A stretch of DNA of 64,000 nucleotides from SZUA-36 sp963749115. GTDB lineage: Bacteria > Pseudomonadota > Gammaproteobacteria > Xanthomonadales > SZUA-36. Of the stretch, positions 27,034 through 36,930 are shown piece by piece (positions within the stretch are counted from its first letter, which is position 1; every line of letters begins with the position of its first letter). Position numbers and translations under genes: made by a program. Below the pieces are notes generated by a model. The model was not told where the DNA came from. It ran no database searches and worked only from the letters and a program-made list of their open reading frames with translations. Location of the stretch: positions 134,326-198,325 of the forward strand of contig CAVVLP010000015.1 of assembly GCA_963749115.1 (NCBI GenBank), given 5' to 3'.

Positions 27034-28884
27034 ATGGGCGTGGCTGAGACACAAAAGGCGAGCAAGAGACTGCTGTTAATCGCTTTGCTGGTGGTGTTTG
27101 TTTCCAGTTTTATCGCCTCTCAAATCCAGACCTCTGGCGGTCGCGTGGATGTGCGTGACATCAAGATTCCGACTCAGAACGGCCAGTGGGTTGTTGCGGA
27201 TTTATTTAAGCCGAGATCCGCAACAAGTGAAAACCCGGCACCCATGGTGGTGGTTATTCCGGGGTTTCAACGCTCCAAGGAAGCGCTCTCCAATATTGCC
27301 ATTGAACTCTCACGCCGTGGCGTCGTGGTTATCCTGATCGACCCGTATGCACAGGGCTTTTCAAGTGCATCGATGAGTCGCCTGGCAGCCACAACAGAGG
27401 GATACGGGATGTTCGCCGTGGTTGACTATGCAGCCTCCAGCTCGAACCTTAACTACATCGACAAGAGCCGCATCGGCGCAACGGGTCATTCTGCCGGTGG
27501 TAATGCGGCTATCCGTGGTGCCAATTATTTTGGTAAGGAGGCAATCGAAACCGGCAAGCCCAGTAAGCTAAATTCCGTCTTCGTCTCGGGTTATGTGCTT
27601 ACCCTGACTGATAAGGTCTTGCAGGATGTTCGCTCCAACGTAGGCGTGAGTTACGCTTTTTATGATGAAGGTGCCTACCGAAACGAACTAAAGAACGGTG
27701 ACATGCGCCATGCCCCTGAAGCTTTGCGAGCGGTGAACTCCGGACTTGAGCCTGGTGCCCCGGCAATCGATGAAGTGGAACTCGGCCGCTATTACGGAGA
27801 TAAGGATAAAAGAACCCTGAGGGTGGTTTTCAACGAAATGATTCTGCACCCGTTCCAACCTTATATAACCGAGGCAACCGCCAACCAACTCGCGTATTTT
27901 GAGCGGGTTTTTGACATCAAAAAAGAAATTTCGAATGAAAACCAGGTTTGGTACTGGAAGGAGTTACTAGGTTTAATCGCGTTGATTGCGGCCTTGGTAG
28001 CCGTTGTTCCGATGGGCCGGTTATTGCTGGAAATCCCTTACTTCAAACCACTGGTCCATCCGGTACCGCCAGCCTTACCCAAACCGAAAGGCAAGGGTAA
28101 AATTCTTTTCTGGGGTATGTTTGTAGTCGGTGCCCTGATCGCCTGTTTTACCTACATACCGATGGCGGAGTTGTCACAAAAACTATTTGTGGCTGCCTCT
28201 ACCCGTCAGCAGACCTGGTTCTTCCCGCAACGAATGAACAATGCCGTGATGTTATGGGCGGTGCTCAACGGCAGTGTTGGTTACCTGATGTTCTGGCTGA
28301 GTTATCGCTTTTTCGGAAAGAAAAACGGTGTATCGCCGCAGCTATGGGGTGCGTCTACAAATCGTGCGGAACTGTTCCGCACGCTTATGCTCGCGTTTAG
28401 CCTGTTCCTGTTCTTTTTCCTGGTCCTGTTCCTGATTTATTACTTCCTGCATGTAGATTATCGCTTCCTGTTCATGGGAGTTCGTACCTTTCAGCCACCA
28501 TTACTGGTTTTGCTGGCCATGTATGTGCCTTTTTTCTTTATCTTTCTATTGTCAAACTCCCTGCGTATCAACGGTGCCATGCGTTTTGAGGGTGAATCGG
28601 AGTCCAGGAGCATGCTGGTCGGGGGATTTGCCAACTCACTCGGCCTGATGCTGATCGTGGTCGTCCAGTACCTGACCTTTGCCTTGACCGGTACCGTTTA
28701 CTGGACCGATGGCTGGTTGTATGTGAACCTGTTGTTCGCGGTGGTGCCGATGATGTTCGTGTTACCGTACTTTAACCGCTACTTTTTTAATATGACGGGC
28801 AGGATTTATCTCGGCCCGATGACCACGGGTCTGATATTTATCATGATCCTGATATCGAACACGGTGATCTACCTGCCGCTTTAG
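27034..28884 (+). CDS. Alpha/beta hydrolase fused to a multi-pass membrane domain
   Basis: A 616-residue protein with an N-terminal membrane helix (LLLIALLVVFVSSFIAS) and then an alpha/beta-hydrolase domain (about 40-300) with oxyanion region VVIPGFQRSKE and the nucleophile elbow GHSAGG near residue 150. The rest (about 310-616) holds roughly nine hydrophobic helices and a proline-rich linker (HPVPPALPKPKGKGK). Substrate is unknown; an outer-leaflet or periplasmic esterase linked to a membrane module is a reasonable inference. Confidence 0.8.
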   Translation: MGVAETQKASKRLLLIALLVVFVSSFIASQIQTSGGRVDVRDIKIPTQNGQWVVADLFKPRSATSENPAPMVVVIPGFQRSKEALSNIAIELSRRGVVVILIDPYAQGFSSASMSRLAATTEGYGMFAVVDYAASSSNLNYIDKSRIGATGHSAGGNAAIRGANYFGKEAIETGKPSKLNSVFVSGYVLTLTDKVLQDVRSNVGVSYAFYDEGAYRNELKNGDMRHAPEALRAVNSGLEPGAPAIDEVELGRYYGDKDKRTLRVVFNEMILHPFQPYITEATANQLAYFERVFDIKKEISNENQVWYWKELLGLIALIAALVAVVPMGRLLLEIPYFKPLVHPVPPALPKPKGKGKILFWGMFVVGALIACFTYIPMAELSQKLFVAASTRQQTWFFPQRMNNAVMLWAVLNGSVGYLMFWLSYRFFGKKNGVSPQLWGASTNRAELFRTLMLAFSLFLFFFLVLFLIYYFLHVDYRFLFMGVRTFQPPLLVLLAMYVPFFFIFLLSNSLRINGAMRFEGESESRSMLVGGFANSLGLMLIVVVQYLTFALTGTVYWTDGWLYVNLLFAVVPMMFVLPYFNRYFFNMTGRIYLGPMTTGLIFIMILISNTVIYLPL

Positions 28885-28902
28885 CTTCAATATCGCGTGG
28901 GA

Positions 28903-29163
28903 TTACAAATCGTCCTCATCGACCAGGATATCCCACTCGTCCAGTTCATCGTCCCACTCGTCCAACGCCGAGTTGAGGGCTCTGAGTTCATTTCTTCTTT
29001 CTATTTTACGCCTGGCCGCAAGTCGTCGTTGCTCGACACTCTTGTCTTTTCTGGTCAAAACCTCAGGTTCATCTGAAGACGCATCAAAATCCAGATCATC
29101 GTCAAAATCATCCAGCGTATCCAGGTCGTCGCCCTCGAATTCCAGTTGGTTTTTATCACCCAT
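28903..29163 (-). CDS. Small acidic protein, PA3496-like
   Basis: From the ATG at 29163, with GGAGA seven bases upstream, the frame gives 86 residues: an Asp/Glu-rich N-terminal half (DDLDTLDDFDDDLDFD), an arginine-rich helical segment (EQRRLAARRKIERRNELR) and an acidic tail (DEWDDELDEWDILVDEDD). This pattern resembles the PA3496 family of small gammaproteobacterial proteins, but the match rests on composition. The longer frame upstream to 29313 would only add residues of doubtful origin. Confidence 0.6.
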   Translation of the reverse strand: MGDKNQLEFEGDDLDTLDDFDDDLDFDASSDEPEVLTRKDKSVEQRRLAARRKIERRNELRALNSALDEWDDELDEWDILVDEDDL

Positions 29164-29270
29164 CCAAGTATCTCCACACAGAGGCAGGTACCAGTCACGC
29201 GAATTAGAAAATTCCTTTGTCTTTATGTCAAGGCTTTTTTTACGGACAGGGCCAGTATGTGTGCCGTCGT

Positions 29271-30555
29271 TTATACCGCTTGACCTGCGACGAAACCCGA
29301 GGACCACGCCCATTGGAAGTTAAAACCGCCAAGGTGACCTGCCACATCCACCACTTCACCTATGAAAAAAAGACCGGGTATTGCTGACTCCATGGTTTTG
29401 GATGACAGGTCCCGTGTATCAACACCTCCCAGCGTCACTTCCGCCGTGCGGTAGCCTTCGGTACCCGCAGGTTTAAGCGACCCAGCTCTCGAGTTTTTGG
29501 GCCATGGCCTCCAACCAGACATTGGGCCATTCGGCCAATGCAGTCTCAGCTAACTCCGGCCACCATAACTGTTCCAGCTCCAGCACCAGTTTACGTGGCA
29601 GCAAATGATCCAGGTGTGTGCGTACGAGGGATTTTGGATGTTGCTTCTTCCAGCTTTGTAAAAGCTCAAAGGCATTATGATCCGGTAACAGGTTGGCATT
29701 GACGTGTTCGCCGGGACACCAGTAACTGGAGAGTTGAAGTGCCGCCGGGCCGCTCAGGCCACGATGGGTGAAAAGCAAATCCTCGCGAAAGGACTGCCGA
29801 TCGTTAAACAATACAGCTTCAGTGGAAACACCGGACAGGTGTTCGCAAACCGCATGTATTCCATCGGTAAAAGTAAAAGGTACGAGGCCTGCCGACCTTG
29901 GCAACAAGCGCAGACCAAAACTCTCCGCCAGCTCATATCCCATACCGGAACCGCCCAGGCTGGGCACCGACAGGCCGCCACACGCCACGATCAGGACCTC
30001 GCTGGAAAAGCTACCCAGGCTGGTTCTGAGATGAAAACCGGTTCCGGGTGTGGAACTTTCAGATGATTGGCTCGAAACGGCTGACGATTGCCTTGCTCTT
30101 GCGGTGGCGTTTTTTGTCCAGCTGGCAGATGAATGATCCACTGCTTCGATTTCACAATTAAGCTTGATCTCTGCGCCCGCCCTGCAACATTCCTCCATCA
30201 GCATGGCCATGATGAGTTTAGATGACTGCCGGCAAAAAAGTTGCCCGCTTAAACCATTGACGGTTTCCTTCTCAAAATACTCAATACCATGCTTTTCAAC
30301 CAATGAAATGAAATCCCATTGTGTATAACGGCTCAGGGCCGATTTGCAAAAGTGTGGATTGGCGGAGATAAAACGATCGGGTGTTACGTATAGGTTGGTG
30401 AAGTTACATCGCCCGCCACCGGACATCAAAATCTTTTTACCCGGTTTGTTGGAGCGTTCCAGCACCAGCACACGACGACCGCGTTTCGCGGCAGTTATCG
30501 CACACATCAGCCCGGCAGCACCGGCACCGATGATTATGAGGTCAGGACTCTTCAT
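29271..30555 (-). CDS. BaiN/HI0933-type FAD-dependent oxidoreductase (apparent frameshift)
   Basis: A flavoprotein of about 427 residues. The FAD-binding start is LIIIGAGAAGLMCAITAAKRG and the family block GKKILMSGGGRCNFTN lies near residue 45. The frame is lost near 29488 (after LESWVA); one skipped base connects it to GTEGYRTAEVTLGGVDTRD and the C-terminal GLFFIGEVVDVAGHLGGFN. Members include BaiN of bile-acid metabolism, but most have no known substrate. The protein is probably a cytoplasmic oxidoreductase. Confidence 0.87.
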
Positions 30556-30721
30556 TGCCTGGCATTATGGCTCGGAAGCGGAGTGCATGCATTTATCCTG
30601 TGCCTTGAACGGTGAAAGCACTATCGTTCTGGCTGATTAAAACAACAAATTACCGAATCACCGAAGTGTTGGTGAGGGAAGAAAGCTATGCTAAAAATCA
30701 CAATAGTGAAGACAGTTGATT

Positions 30722-31675
30722 ATGAAAAGCAAAATATCGATCACTTTATTGCTGATATTTCTGGGAGCAATAGAATGTCAGGCTCAGACACAACGTCTGA
30801 TAAATACCCGTGATATGTACCCGAGCGCCTCCCCGGATGGCAAACAGGTTGTTTTTCAATCCAATCGTACCGGCAGCAACCAGATTTTCATCATGGATAT
30901 GGATGGCAGCAATCTTCGACAACTGGGTGATTTTCCGCTGGGTGCAGAAACACCGGTCTTTTCACCCGATGGTCAACAGATTGTGTTCGATGTCTATGTC
31001 GGTGAAAACAATAACGACGTTTTCACCATTAATGTTGACGGCAGCAATCTTAAACAACTGACTGACAGCCCCGGTTATGACGGTCACCCGCACTGGAGTA
31101 CCGATGGCGAACGTATCGTGTTCAATTCGGACCGCACCAGCCCGGATCCGGATGCCGGCTGGAGTGACCGATGGCACGAAATTTTCAGTATGGACGCCGA
31201 TGGCAGTGATGTAAGACAACATACTCACTGCAAAGCGGTGTGTACCTTTGGCAGTCTCTCACCCGATGGTAAAACAGTGCTGTATCGCAAAGTCATTAAA
31301 GCGGCCGGATTCAATTGGGCGCTGGGTAGTATTGAAAAAAACTCAGAGATTTTTATTGCCAGCGTCGATGGCAGCAATGAAACCAATATCTCCAATCACG
31401 CTGCTTTTGATGGTTGGCCGGTCTTCTCACCTGATGGCACACGAGTTGCCTTTGCCTCCAACCGCAGCGGTCCGGCACTTACCGGCCAGATATGGTTAAT
31501 GAACACCGATGGTAGTGGTATACAACAGCTCAGCCAGGCCCCGTGGTCCCACGCTCAACCCGCATGGGCGTTTGATGGGCAGAGCATTTATGCCTACCAG
31601 TTGACCGAGACCGAAGATTACGAATTTGGAAGTATCGTGAGTATATCCACGGCCCCGTTCTTGGCTGCGGATTAA
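30722..31675 (+). CDS. Exported TolB-like PD40 beta-propeller protein
   Basis: A protein of about 317 residues from the ATG at 30722 (MKSKISITLLLIFLG), with a signal peptide ending at IECQAQ. It is built of repeats with the PD40 pattern, for example YPSASPDGKQVVFQSNR, PVFSPDGQQIVFDVY and PVFSPDGTRVAFASNRSG, each followed by IFxMxxDGSNxxQL. This is a six-bladed TolB-type propeller, usually periplasmic and used for protein binding. The partner is unknown. Confidence 0.88.
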   Translation: MKSKISITLLLIFLGAIECQAQTQRLINTRDMYPSASPDGKQVVFQSNRTGSNQIFIMDMDGSNLRQLGDFPLGAETPVFSPDGQQIVFDVYVGENNNDVFTINVDGSNLKQLTDSPGYDGHPHWSTDGERIVFNSDRTSPDPDAGWSDRWHEIFSMDADGSDVRQHTHCKAVCTFGSLSPDGKTVLYRKVIKAAGFNWALGSIEKNSEIFIASVDGSNETNISNHAAFDGWPVFSPDGTRVAFASNRSGPALTGQIWLMNTDGSGIQQLSQAPWSHAQPAWAFDGQSIYAYQLTETEDYEFGSIVSISTAPFLAAD

Positions 31676-31694
31676 ATGAACATAGCTTACCGCG

Positions 31695-32612
31695 CTAGAA
31701 CCGAACTTCGAAAGTGGCGCCAAACAATAGGGCAGCGTCGTATTTGCTCTCTTCCACGAGGACATCCATCGAGTCTTTGAGTTTCAGTTTGCCCGCGAAT
31801 TCGAGCCCCGCAAAAACGGAAAAATTGAGTTTCTTATTCGGGGTCAGGTTGGCGGAGAACACCATCGGTATGGACTTGTCACGTCCAATACCGCCGGGCG
31901 CCGGTCCTTCATCATCAAGACGGAACTCCAAATTCTCATAACGTCCGGTCAAACCGAATGACCAGTCATCATTCAGCTTGTAACCGAGCGTCAGGCCAGG
32001 ACCTTGAGAGGAGGCCAGTCCACGCCCTGTAGAGAGATTCCATCGGTCGCTGATATCCCAATCGATGGCCAGAACCGGGAAGAATTTTGTACCATCTTCA
32101 AGACGTGAAAATATGCCCACACCGGGACCGATGGTCAGGTTTTCCCGAACTTTCCAGGTCGCTGCGGCAAATACACCCCAGGTACGGCTATCGCTGGAAC
32201 TGGCGTCTTTTTCACCATTGAAGCGGAGTGTGGGGATGATGAATACCGAGCCGGTTTCACCAAAACCGAAACGTCCGTTCAATGACACACGGGTATCATC
32301 AATCTTATCCCAGGGCGCGCCACCGCCAAACCCGGTTTCGTCGTTAAAATTGTAGTCGGTTTTACCGCCACCCACCGAAACCCCGATTGAGTTACGCCGG
32401 CTGAAAGCATAATCAACACCGGCGCTGACGAACCAGCGATCCTCGGAAAAACCGCCGGTGTTATCTTTCAGGTCCGCTTCTGATTGATGAGCGCCGCCGC
32501 CGTTTATCTTGAAAAACCAGGGACCCTGTTGTTGCGGTTGTGCTGCAACAGGTATGGCGTAAAGCAAAGCGACTGATGTGAAAACGGCAAAAATTTTGTT
32601 TCTGCGAATCAT
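31695..32612 (-). CDS. Outer-membrane beta-barrel protein
   Basis: A 305-residue protein with a signal peptide (FAVFTSVALLYAIPVAAQ) and alternating amphipathic strands (SIGVSVGGGKTDYNF, LTIGPGVGIFSRLED, DWSFGLTGRYENLEFRL) ending in FEVRF, the terminal aromatic used for BAM-dependent barrel insertion. It resembles DUF6268-like barrels, but I cannot name the substrate. It is convergent with the PD40 gene (20-base gap). Confidence 0.82.
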   Translation of the reverse strand: MIRRNKIFAVFTSVALLYAIPVAAQPQQQGPWFFKINGGGAHQSEADLKDNTGGFSEDRWFVSAGVDYAFSRRNSIGVSVGGGKTDYNFNDETGFGGGAPWDKIDDTRVSLNGRFGFGETGSVFIIPTLRFNGEKDASSSDSRTWGVFAAATWKVRENLTIGPGVGIFSRLEDGTKFFPVLAIDWDISDRWNLSTGRGLASSQGPGLTLGYKLNDDWSFGLTGRYENLEFRLDDEGPAPGGIGRDKSIPMVFSANLTPNKKLNFSVFAGLEFAGKLKLKDSMDVLVEESKYDAALLFGATFEVRF

Positions 32613-32788
32613 AAAAAAGCCTTCCTATCGTTTGTTTAAGCATGGCGGGGCCATGGAAAGGCACAAGCTTATTGAAAGTGCCAACTAAAGTCACCAAAAG
32701 TTGATGCCGGTTGTGAATTTTGTTGCGTTAAAAAGATTGTCCATGGAAAGATCATGAGCATGACGTGGTCATAATGTAAGATTCATAC

Positions 32789-34633
32789 ATGGCACGACAA
32801 ACCCCGACCGGACCCCCGATTGAAGCTACTACCCGTGGTTTTTTTGGCGTATTCCGCTATAGCAGACGTGCGCTGGAACTGGTCTGGGTCACCAATGGCC
32901 GTCTCACCGTGGCGTTGGCTGTACTGACAATGATCGCGGGTGTGTTACCGGCGGCGATGGCTTACGTTGGAGCATTGATTATCGATGCGGTACTCGAGGC
33001 CACCCGGGTTGCAACGGACACGGGTGTTATCAATTTGACCCGGGTATTTACACTGGTGGCAATCGAGGCATTGATTGTTGCAACCATTACCGGAGCACAA
33101 CGTGGTATTTCACTGAGCCAGGCCTTGCTGCGTGCACAATTGGGTCAGCGTGTGAATGTGATGATTCTTGAAAAAGCACTTACCCTGGAACTGGCCCAGT
33201 TTGAAGATTCTGAATTTTACGACAAGCTTACCCGTGCCCGGCGTGAAGCTTCCAGCCGGCCCTTGTCGCTGGTCAATCGCACCTTTGGCCTCGGTCAGAA
33301 TGTAATTTCGTTAATCAGCTACGGCGTGCTGCTGGTTCAGTTCTCGCCATGGGCCGTGCTGATACTGGTGCTGGCCGGTCTGCCTTCATTCGTTGCGGAG
33401 ACACGCTTTTCGGGTGAGGCATTTACCCTGTTCCGCTGGCGCTCGCCCGAAACCCGCATGCAGATTTACCTCGAAACCGTGATCGCACGTGAGGACAACG
33501 TCAAGGAAGTGAAGCTGTTTGGTCTGGGTCCCTTACTGTTGCAACGCTACCGGGAAATCTTCCAGCGTCTGTACAAAGCTGACCGGGCACTTGCCATACG
33601 TCGTGATGGCTGGGGATTCGTGTTGGGCCTGATCGGCACCGCGGCATTGTACGGTGCCTATGCCTGGATCGCTTTTGCAACGGTCATCAGCCGCATCACA
33701 CTGGGCCAGATGACGATGTACCTGATGCTGTTCCGCCAGGGGCAGTCGGCGGTGTCAGCCATCCTTTCTGCCATCGGTGGTATGTACGAGGACAATCTTT
33801 ACCTGTCCACGCTGTACGAATACCTGGAAACACCGGTTACATCCTCGGGCCCTGGTAAGAAAAGCGGCCCGCAACCCAATGATGGCATACGATTCGAGGC
33901 CGTCAGCTTTAGCTATCCGGGTGCCAGCGAAGCGGCGCTCAAAGATGTCGACCTGCATATCCATCCGGGTGAATCACTGGCACTGGTGGGAGAGAATGGC
34001 TCCGGCAAAACAACCCTGATTAAATTGCTGACCCGTCTGTATTACCCCGACAAGGGCCGTATTCTGCTCGATGGTCTGGATCTGAAAGAGTGGGATGAGG
34101 AAACACTGCGTCAGCGCATCGGTGTTATCTTCCAGGATTTTTCACGTTACCAGTTCCTGGTCGGGGAAAACATCGGGGCAGGTGATGTGCGCCGGTTCGA
34201 AGATGAAACACGTTGGAAAGATGCCGCCGACAAAGGCATGGCCGATATTTTCATCGAGGAACTGCCTTCCGGTTACAAGACACAGCTTGGTAAGTGGTTC
34301 AAGGATGGCCAGGAGCTATCCGGAGGACAATGGCAGAAGATCGCCCTGTCACGCGCTTTCATGCGCACCGATGCCGATATCCTGGTGCTGGATGAGCCCA
34401 CTGCCGCCATGGATGCTGCTGCTGAGGCCAGAATCTTCGAGCACTTCCGCAAATTGACCCAAAACCGCATCGCGATACTCATTTCTCACCGATTTTCCAC
34501 CGTGCGTATGGCGAGCCAGATTATTGTTATCGAAAATGGGCGGGTAATTGAACGTGGCAGTCACGAGGAACTGATGGAACTGAACGGCCACTACGCCAAC
34601 CTGTTTAAGCTTCAGGCGGCGGGCTACAAGTAG
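32789..34633 (+). CDS. ABC transporter, fused permease-ATPase
   Basis: A 614-residue half-transporter. Residues about 35-330 hold six membrane helices of an ABC type-I exporter domain. The ATPase domain has Walker A LVGENGSGKTTLIK near residue 410, the signature LSGGQWQKIALSRAF near residue 520, Walker B ILVLDEPTAAMD and the His loop LISHRF. Homodimeric exporters of this type move lipids, peptides or drugs. The substrate is not shown by context: it lies between an outer-membrane protein gene and a barrel remnant. Confidence 0.93.
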   Translation: MARQTPTGPPIEATTRGFFGVFRYSRRALELVWVTNGRLTVALAVLTMIAGVLPAAMAYVGALIIDAVLEATRVATDTGVINLTRVFTLVAIEALIVATITGAQRGISLSQALLRAQLGQRVNVMILEKALTLELAQFEDSEFYDKLTRARREASSRPLSLVNRTFGLGQNVISLISYGVLLVQFSPWAVLILVLAGLPSFVAETRFSGEAFTLFRWRSPETRMQIYLETVIAREDNVKEVKLFGLGPLLLQRYREIFQRLYKADRALAIRRDGWGFVLGLIGTAALYGAYAWIAFATVISRITLGQMTMYLMLFRQGQSAVSAILSAIGGMYEDNLYLSTLYEYLETPVTSSGPGKKSGPQPNDGIRFEAVSFSYPGASEAALKDVDLHIHPGESLALVGENGSGKTTLIKLLTRLYYPDKGRILLDGLDLKEWDEETLRQRIGVIFQDFSRYQFLVGENIGAGDVRRFEDETRWKDAADKGMADIFIEELPSGYKTQLGKWFKDGQELSGGQWQKIALSRAFMRTDADILVLDEPTAAMDAAAEARIFEHFRKLTQNRIAILISHRFSTVRMASQIIVIENGRVIERGSHEELMELNGHYANLFKLQAAGYK

Positions 34634-34647
34634 CGCTGTCAGTAGAT

Positions 34648-34797
34648 TTAGAACCGGTAGGTAAAATTCAGCATCTGGCTCGACCGTTTTCCCATGCCGA
34701 TCTCAGCAAGTATTGAGAAGCTGCGATTGATATCCCAATTTCCGCCAATAACATAGTTGTAAGCTTCCTGGGTACTCAAGGCAGATAAAAAATATTG
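34648..34797 (-). pseudogene. C-terminal fragment of an outer-membrane barrel protein
   Basis: About 48 residues are open on the minus strand, TQEAYNYVIGGNWDINRS then ILAEIGMGKRSSQMLNFT, ending YRF with a stop at 34648-34650. The alternating pattern and final Phe are those of an outer-membrane barrel C-terminus, but there is no start codon or N-terminal part; a stop precedes it in frame. It seems to be the 3' remnant of a lost gene. Confidence 0.5.
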
Positions 34798-34871
34798 AAG
34801 TCATATTAACAGAAGTCTTTGGCAATTTACCCGTCAAACGCCAAACCACGGGCATCTGATAACGCTTCTGT

Positions 34872-36388
34872 TTACAGACCGGTTAATACGGCAGCGTAGA
34901 TCTCAATCGCATCCCACAAGTTTTGCAGACGCAGGTTCTCATTGGCGCCATGCTGGTTATTGTCATGATTGGCTATCGGCAGGATCAGGATCGGTGCTGT
35001 TTAAAATATCCTCGACGATATACAAGGGCAAGACTACCACCCATGGTCGGGGTCTGGATCAGGGTGTTATCGGACAACTTGTACAGTATCTCTGAAATCT
35101 GCATTGCCAGTGGCTCATCAAATGCCGCCCGGTATGCCGGATAGCCGCCGGATGAGGACCAGTCTAGACGTGCAATTCGCTGGTGCTGCTGACGTTGCTC
35201 CGGGGTGGGTTCTTCATGAACGATAAAAAAGCCCTGTGCCTCGATATGTTTTTCTATAACGCCGCGCAGGTGGTCAGGTGTCTGGGCCGGCACCAGGCGT
35301 AAGCCAATAGAGGCTTCAGCCGATGGCTGGATGACATTGCGCGCCTGTGCACCGACATCGCCACCGCTGATGCCACGCAGGTTCATTGCCGGACGGGCAA
35401 TGGCTAACTCGAGACGGTCGTCGGTTTCAGGTGTGCCGATACCGAGGTCGGTTGTAAGCTGTTCGTCCATCTGGGGTGATGCGGCAATTGCGGATAATTC
35501 TTCCGGAGATAATGGCCGCACCTGGTCGCTGTAACCATCCACCAGGATTTCGCCGTTGGGGGCACGCATACTGCCGATCAATTCCGTCAGCAACATGATC
35601 GGGTTCGGTGCCCAGTTACCATAGTGACCGCTGTGAAGCGGGCGGTTGGGGCCATAAACGGTCAGGTTGAAGCCATAGGTGCCGCGAACACCATAAACCA
35701 GTTGCCAGCGCCGGCTCTGGTGCGCCGGGCCATCACAAAACAACCACAGGTCTGCAGACAGTTTATCCTTGTGTGTTTCTATCATTCGGCGCAGGTTGGG
35801 TGAACCGGCTTCTTCTTCTCCCTCCAAAAACACCTTGAGGTTAACGGTTGGTTCAATACCCGCCTCTGCCAGTGCTTTCAATGCGGATTGCAGTGCAATA
35901 ACCGGTGCCTTGTCATCGCCTGCCGAGCGCGCAAAAATACGCCAGTTGGGATCAAACGGCGCTTTCATTGGTACCCGCTTGCCGCCGTTTTCGACCATGT
36001 CGGTGCGCATTACCGGAATCCAGGGATCGGATGCCCAGTTGTCCACGTTCACCGGCTGGCCATCGTAATGAATATAGATCATCACGGTTTTAGTGGCACC
36101 GGGTGAGCTTCGTTGGGCAAAAACAACCGGGTTGCTTCCTTCCAGTTCCAGCACCTCCACCTGCATACCTACTTCCATCAACAGCATCGAGATGTGATCG
36201 ACATTCCGTTGGATGTTGGGCTTGTCTGATGCCACGTTTGGAATGCTGAGCAGACCCGCGAATTGATCCACGATCTGTTGTTCATGAGATTGCCGCCACT
36301 GGCTGACCTGGTCTGATACCTGATCCGCATGGGCGTTGGCCATGCCACATATACAAAATGACATTACGATTAATAATCTTAAAAACAT
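34872..36388 (-). CDS. Exported M20-family metallopeptidase (two apparent frameshifts)
   Basis: A zinc peptidase of about 504 residues with a signal peptide (LIVMSFCICGMANAHA). Metal-binding features include IYIHYDGQPVNVDNW, SAGDDKAPV and the EEEAGSPNL catalytic Glu block; a dimerisation domain follows. Near the C-terminus two skipped bases, about 34960 and 35010-35040, are needed to read GGSLPLYIVEDIL and PIANHDNNQHGANENLRLQ, the ending typical of the family. Related enzymes cleave small dipeptides. The location is probably periplasmic. Confidence 0.87.
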
Positions 36389-36568
36389 CTGCGAAGACCT
36401 CGATCACTGGTTAGCGATTATCTTAACCCGTATACCGAATAATTATGCAATCGGACCTCTGCTGTACCTCTAAATCTACATCAGAACCTCCCATCCCCTC
36501 GTTAATATTTTCCGCTGGAAAACCTATGTTGAATCATGTTTGGAAACCTGCTGGTGCTTCGTCAAGGT

Positions 36569-36840
36569 AGCAGAGGCTATGCGGTACCTTACTTCAAGAC
36601 TCGCTCAAGCACGTCCTGTGGCGCTCTTACTCGACTCCTGTCTCGTAAGGTCCTGAAGTAAGGTACCGCACACCCTCTGCTATGTGCAAAATCAAGGCCA
36701 GTGGTTTCTGATAGACGAACTCGGTTTCGGCTGAAGCTGGGGCGGGGGTATTGCCTTCCAGGACCGTACGAGGCAGGAAGCCGAGTCCGAGCGCCACATG
36801 GATGTGACTAGCGAGTCCTGGCAGGCAATACCGCCGCCCC
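36569..36840 (+). repeat. Structured repeat element B (two inverted modules)
   Basis: Module 1 (36569-36681) has perfect 17-base arms (36580-36596 and 36654-36670) and an outer stem AGCAGAGG against CCTCTGCT. Its 49-base loop aligns with that of element A at 11.3 kb. After about 60 bases that also align with A, module 2 (36739-36840) has 26-base arms (36739-36764 and 36815-36840, two mismatches) and a 50-base loop; it is the reverse complement of module 1 in loop sequence. The loop mini-hairpins are CACAT/ATGTG and GGC-TTCCT-GCC in that orientation. It lies between the TonB receptor and the M20 peptidase. Confidence 0.8.
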
Positions 36841-36930
36841 GGCGCCCCTCCCTGTGAAGGCGAAGAAGGAACCGGGTGAGAAACCTGCATGAGCTATGAA
36901 TTAAGCGGGACATCAGCGTTGATGGATCTC

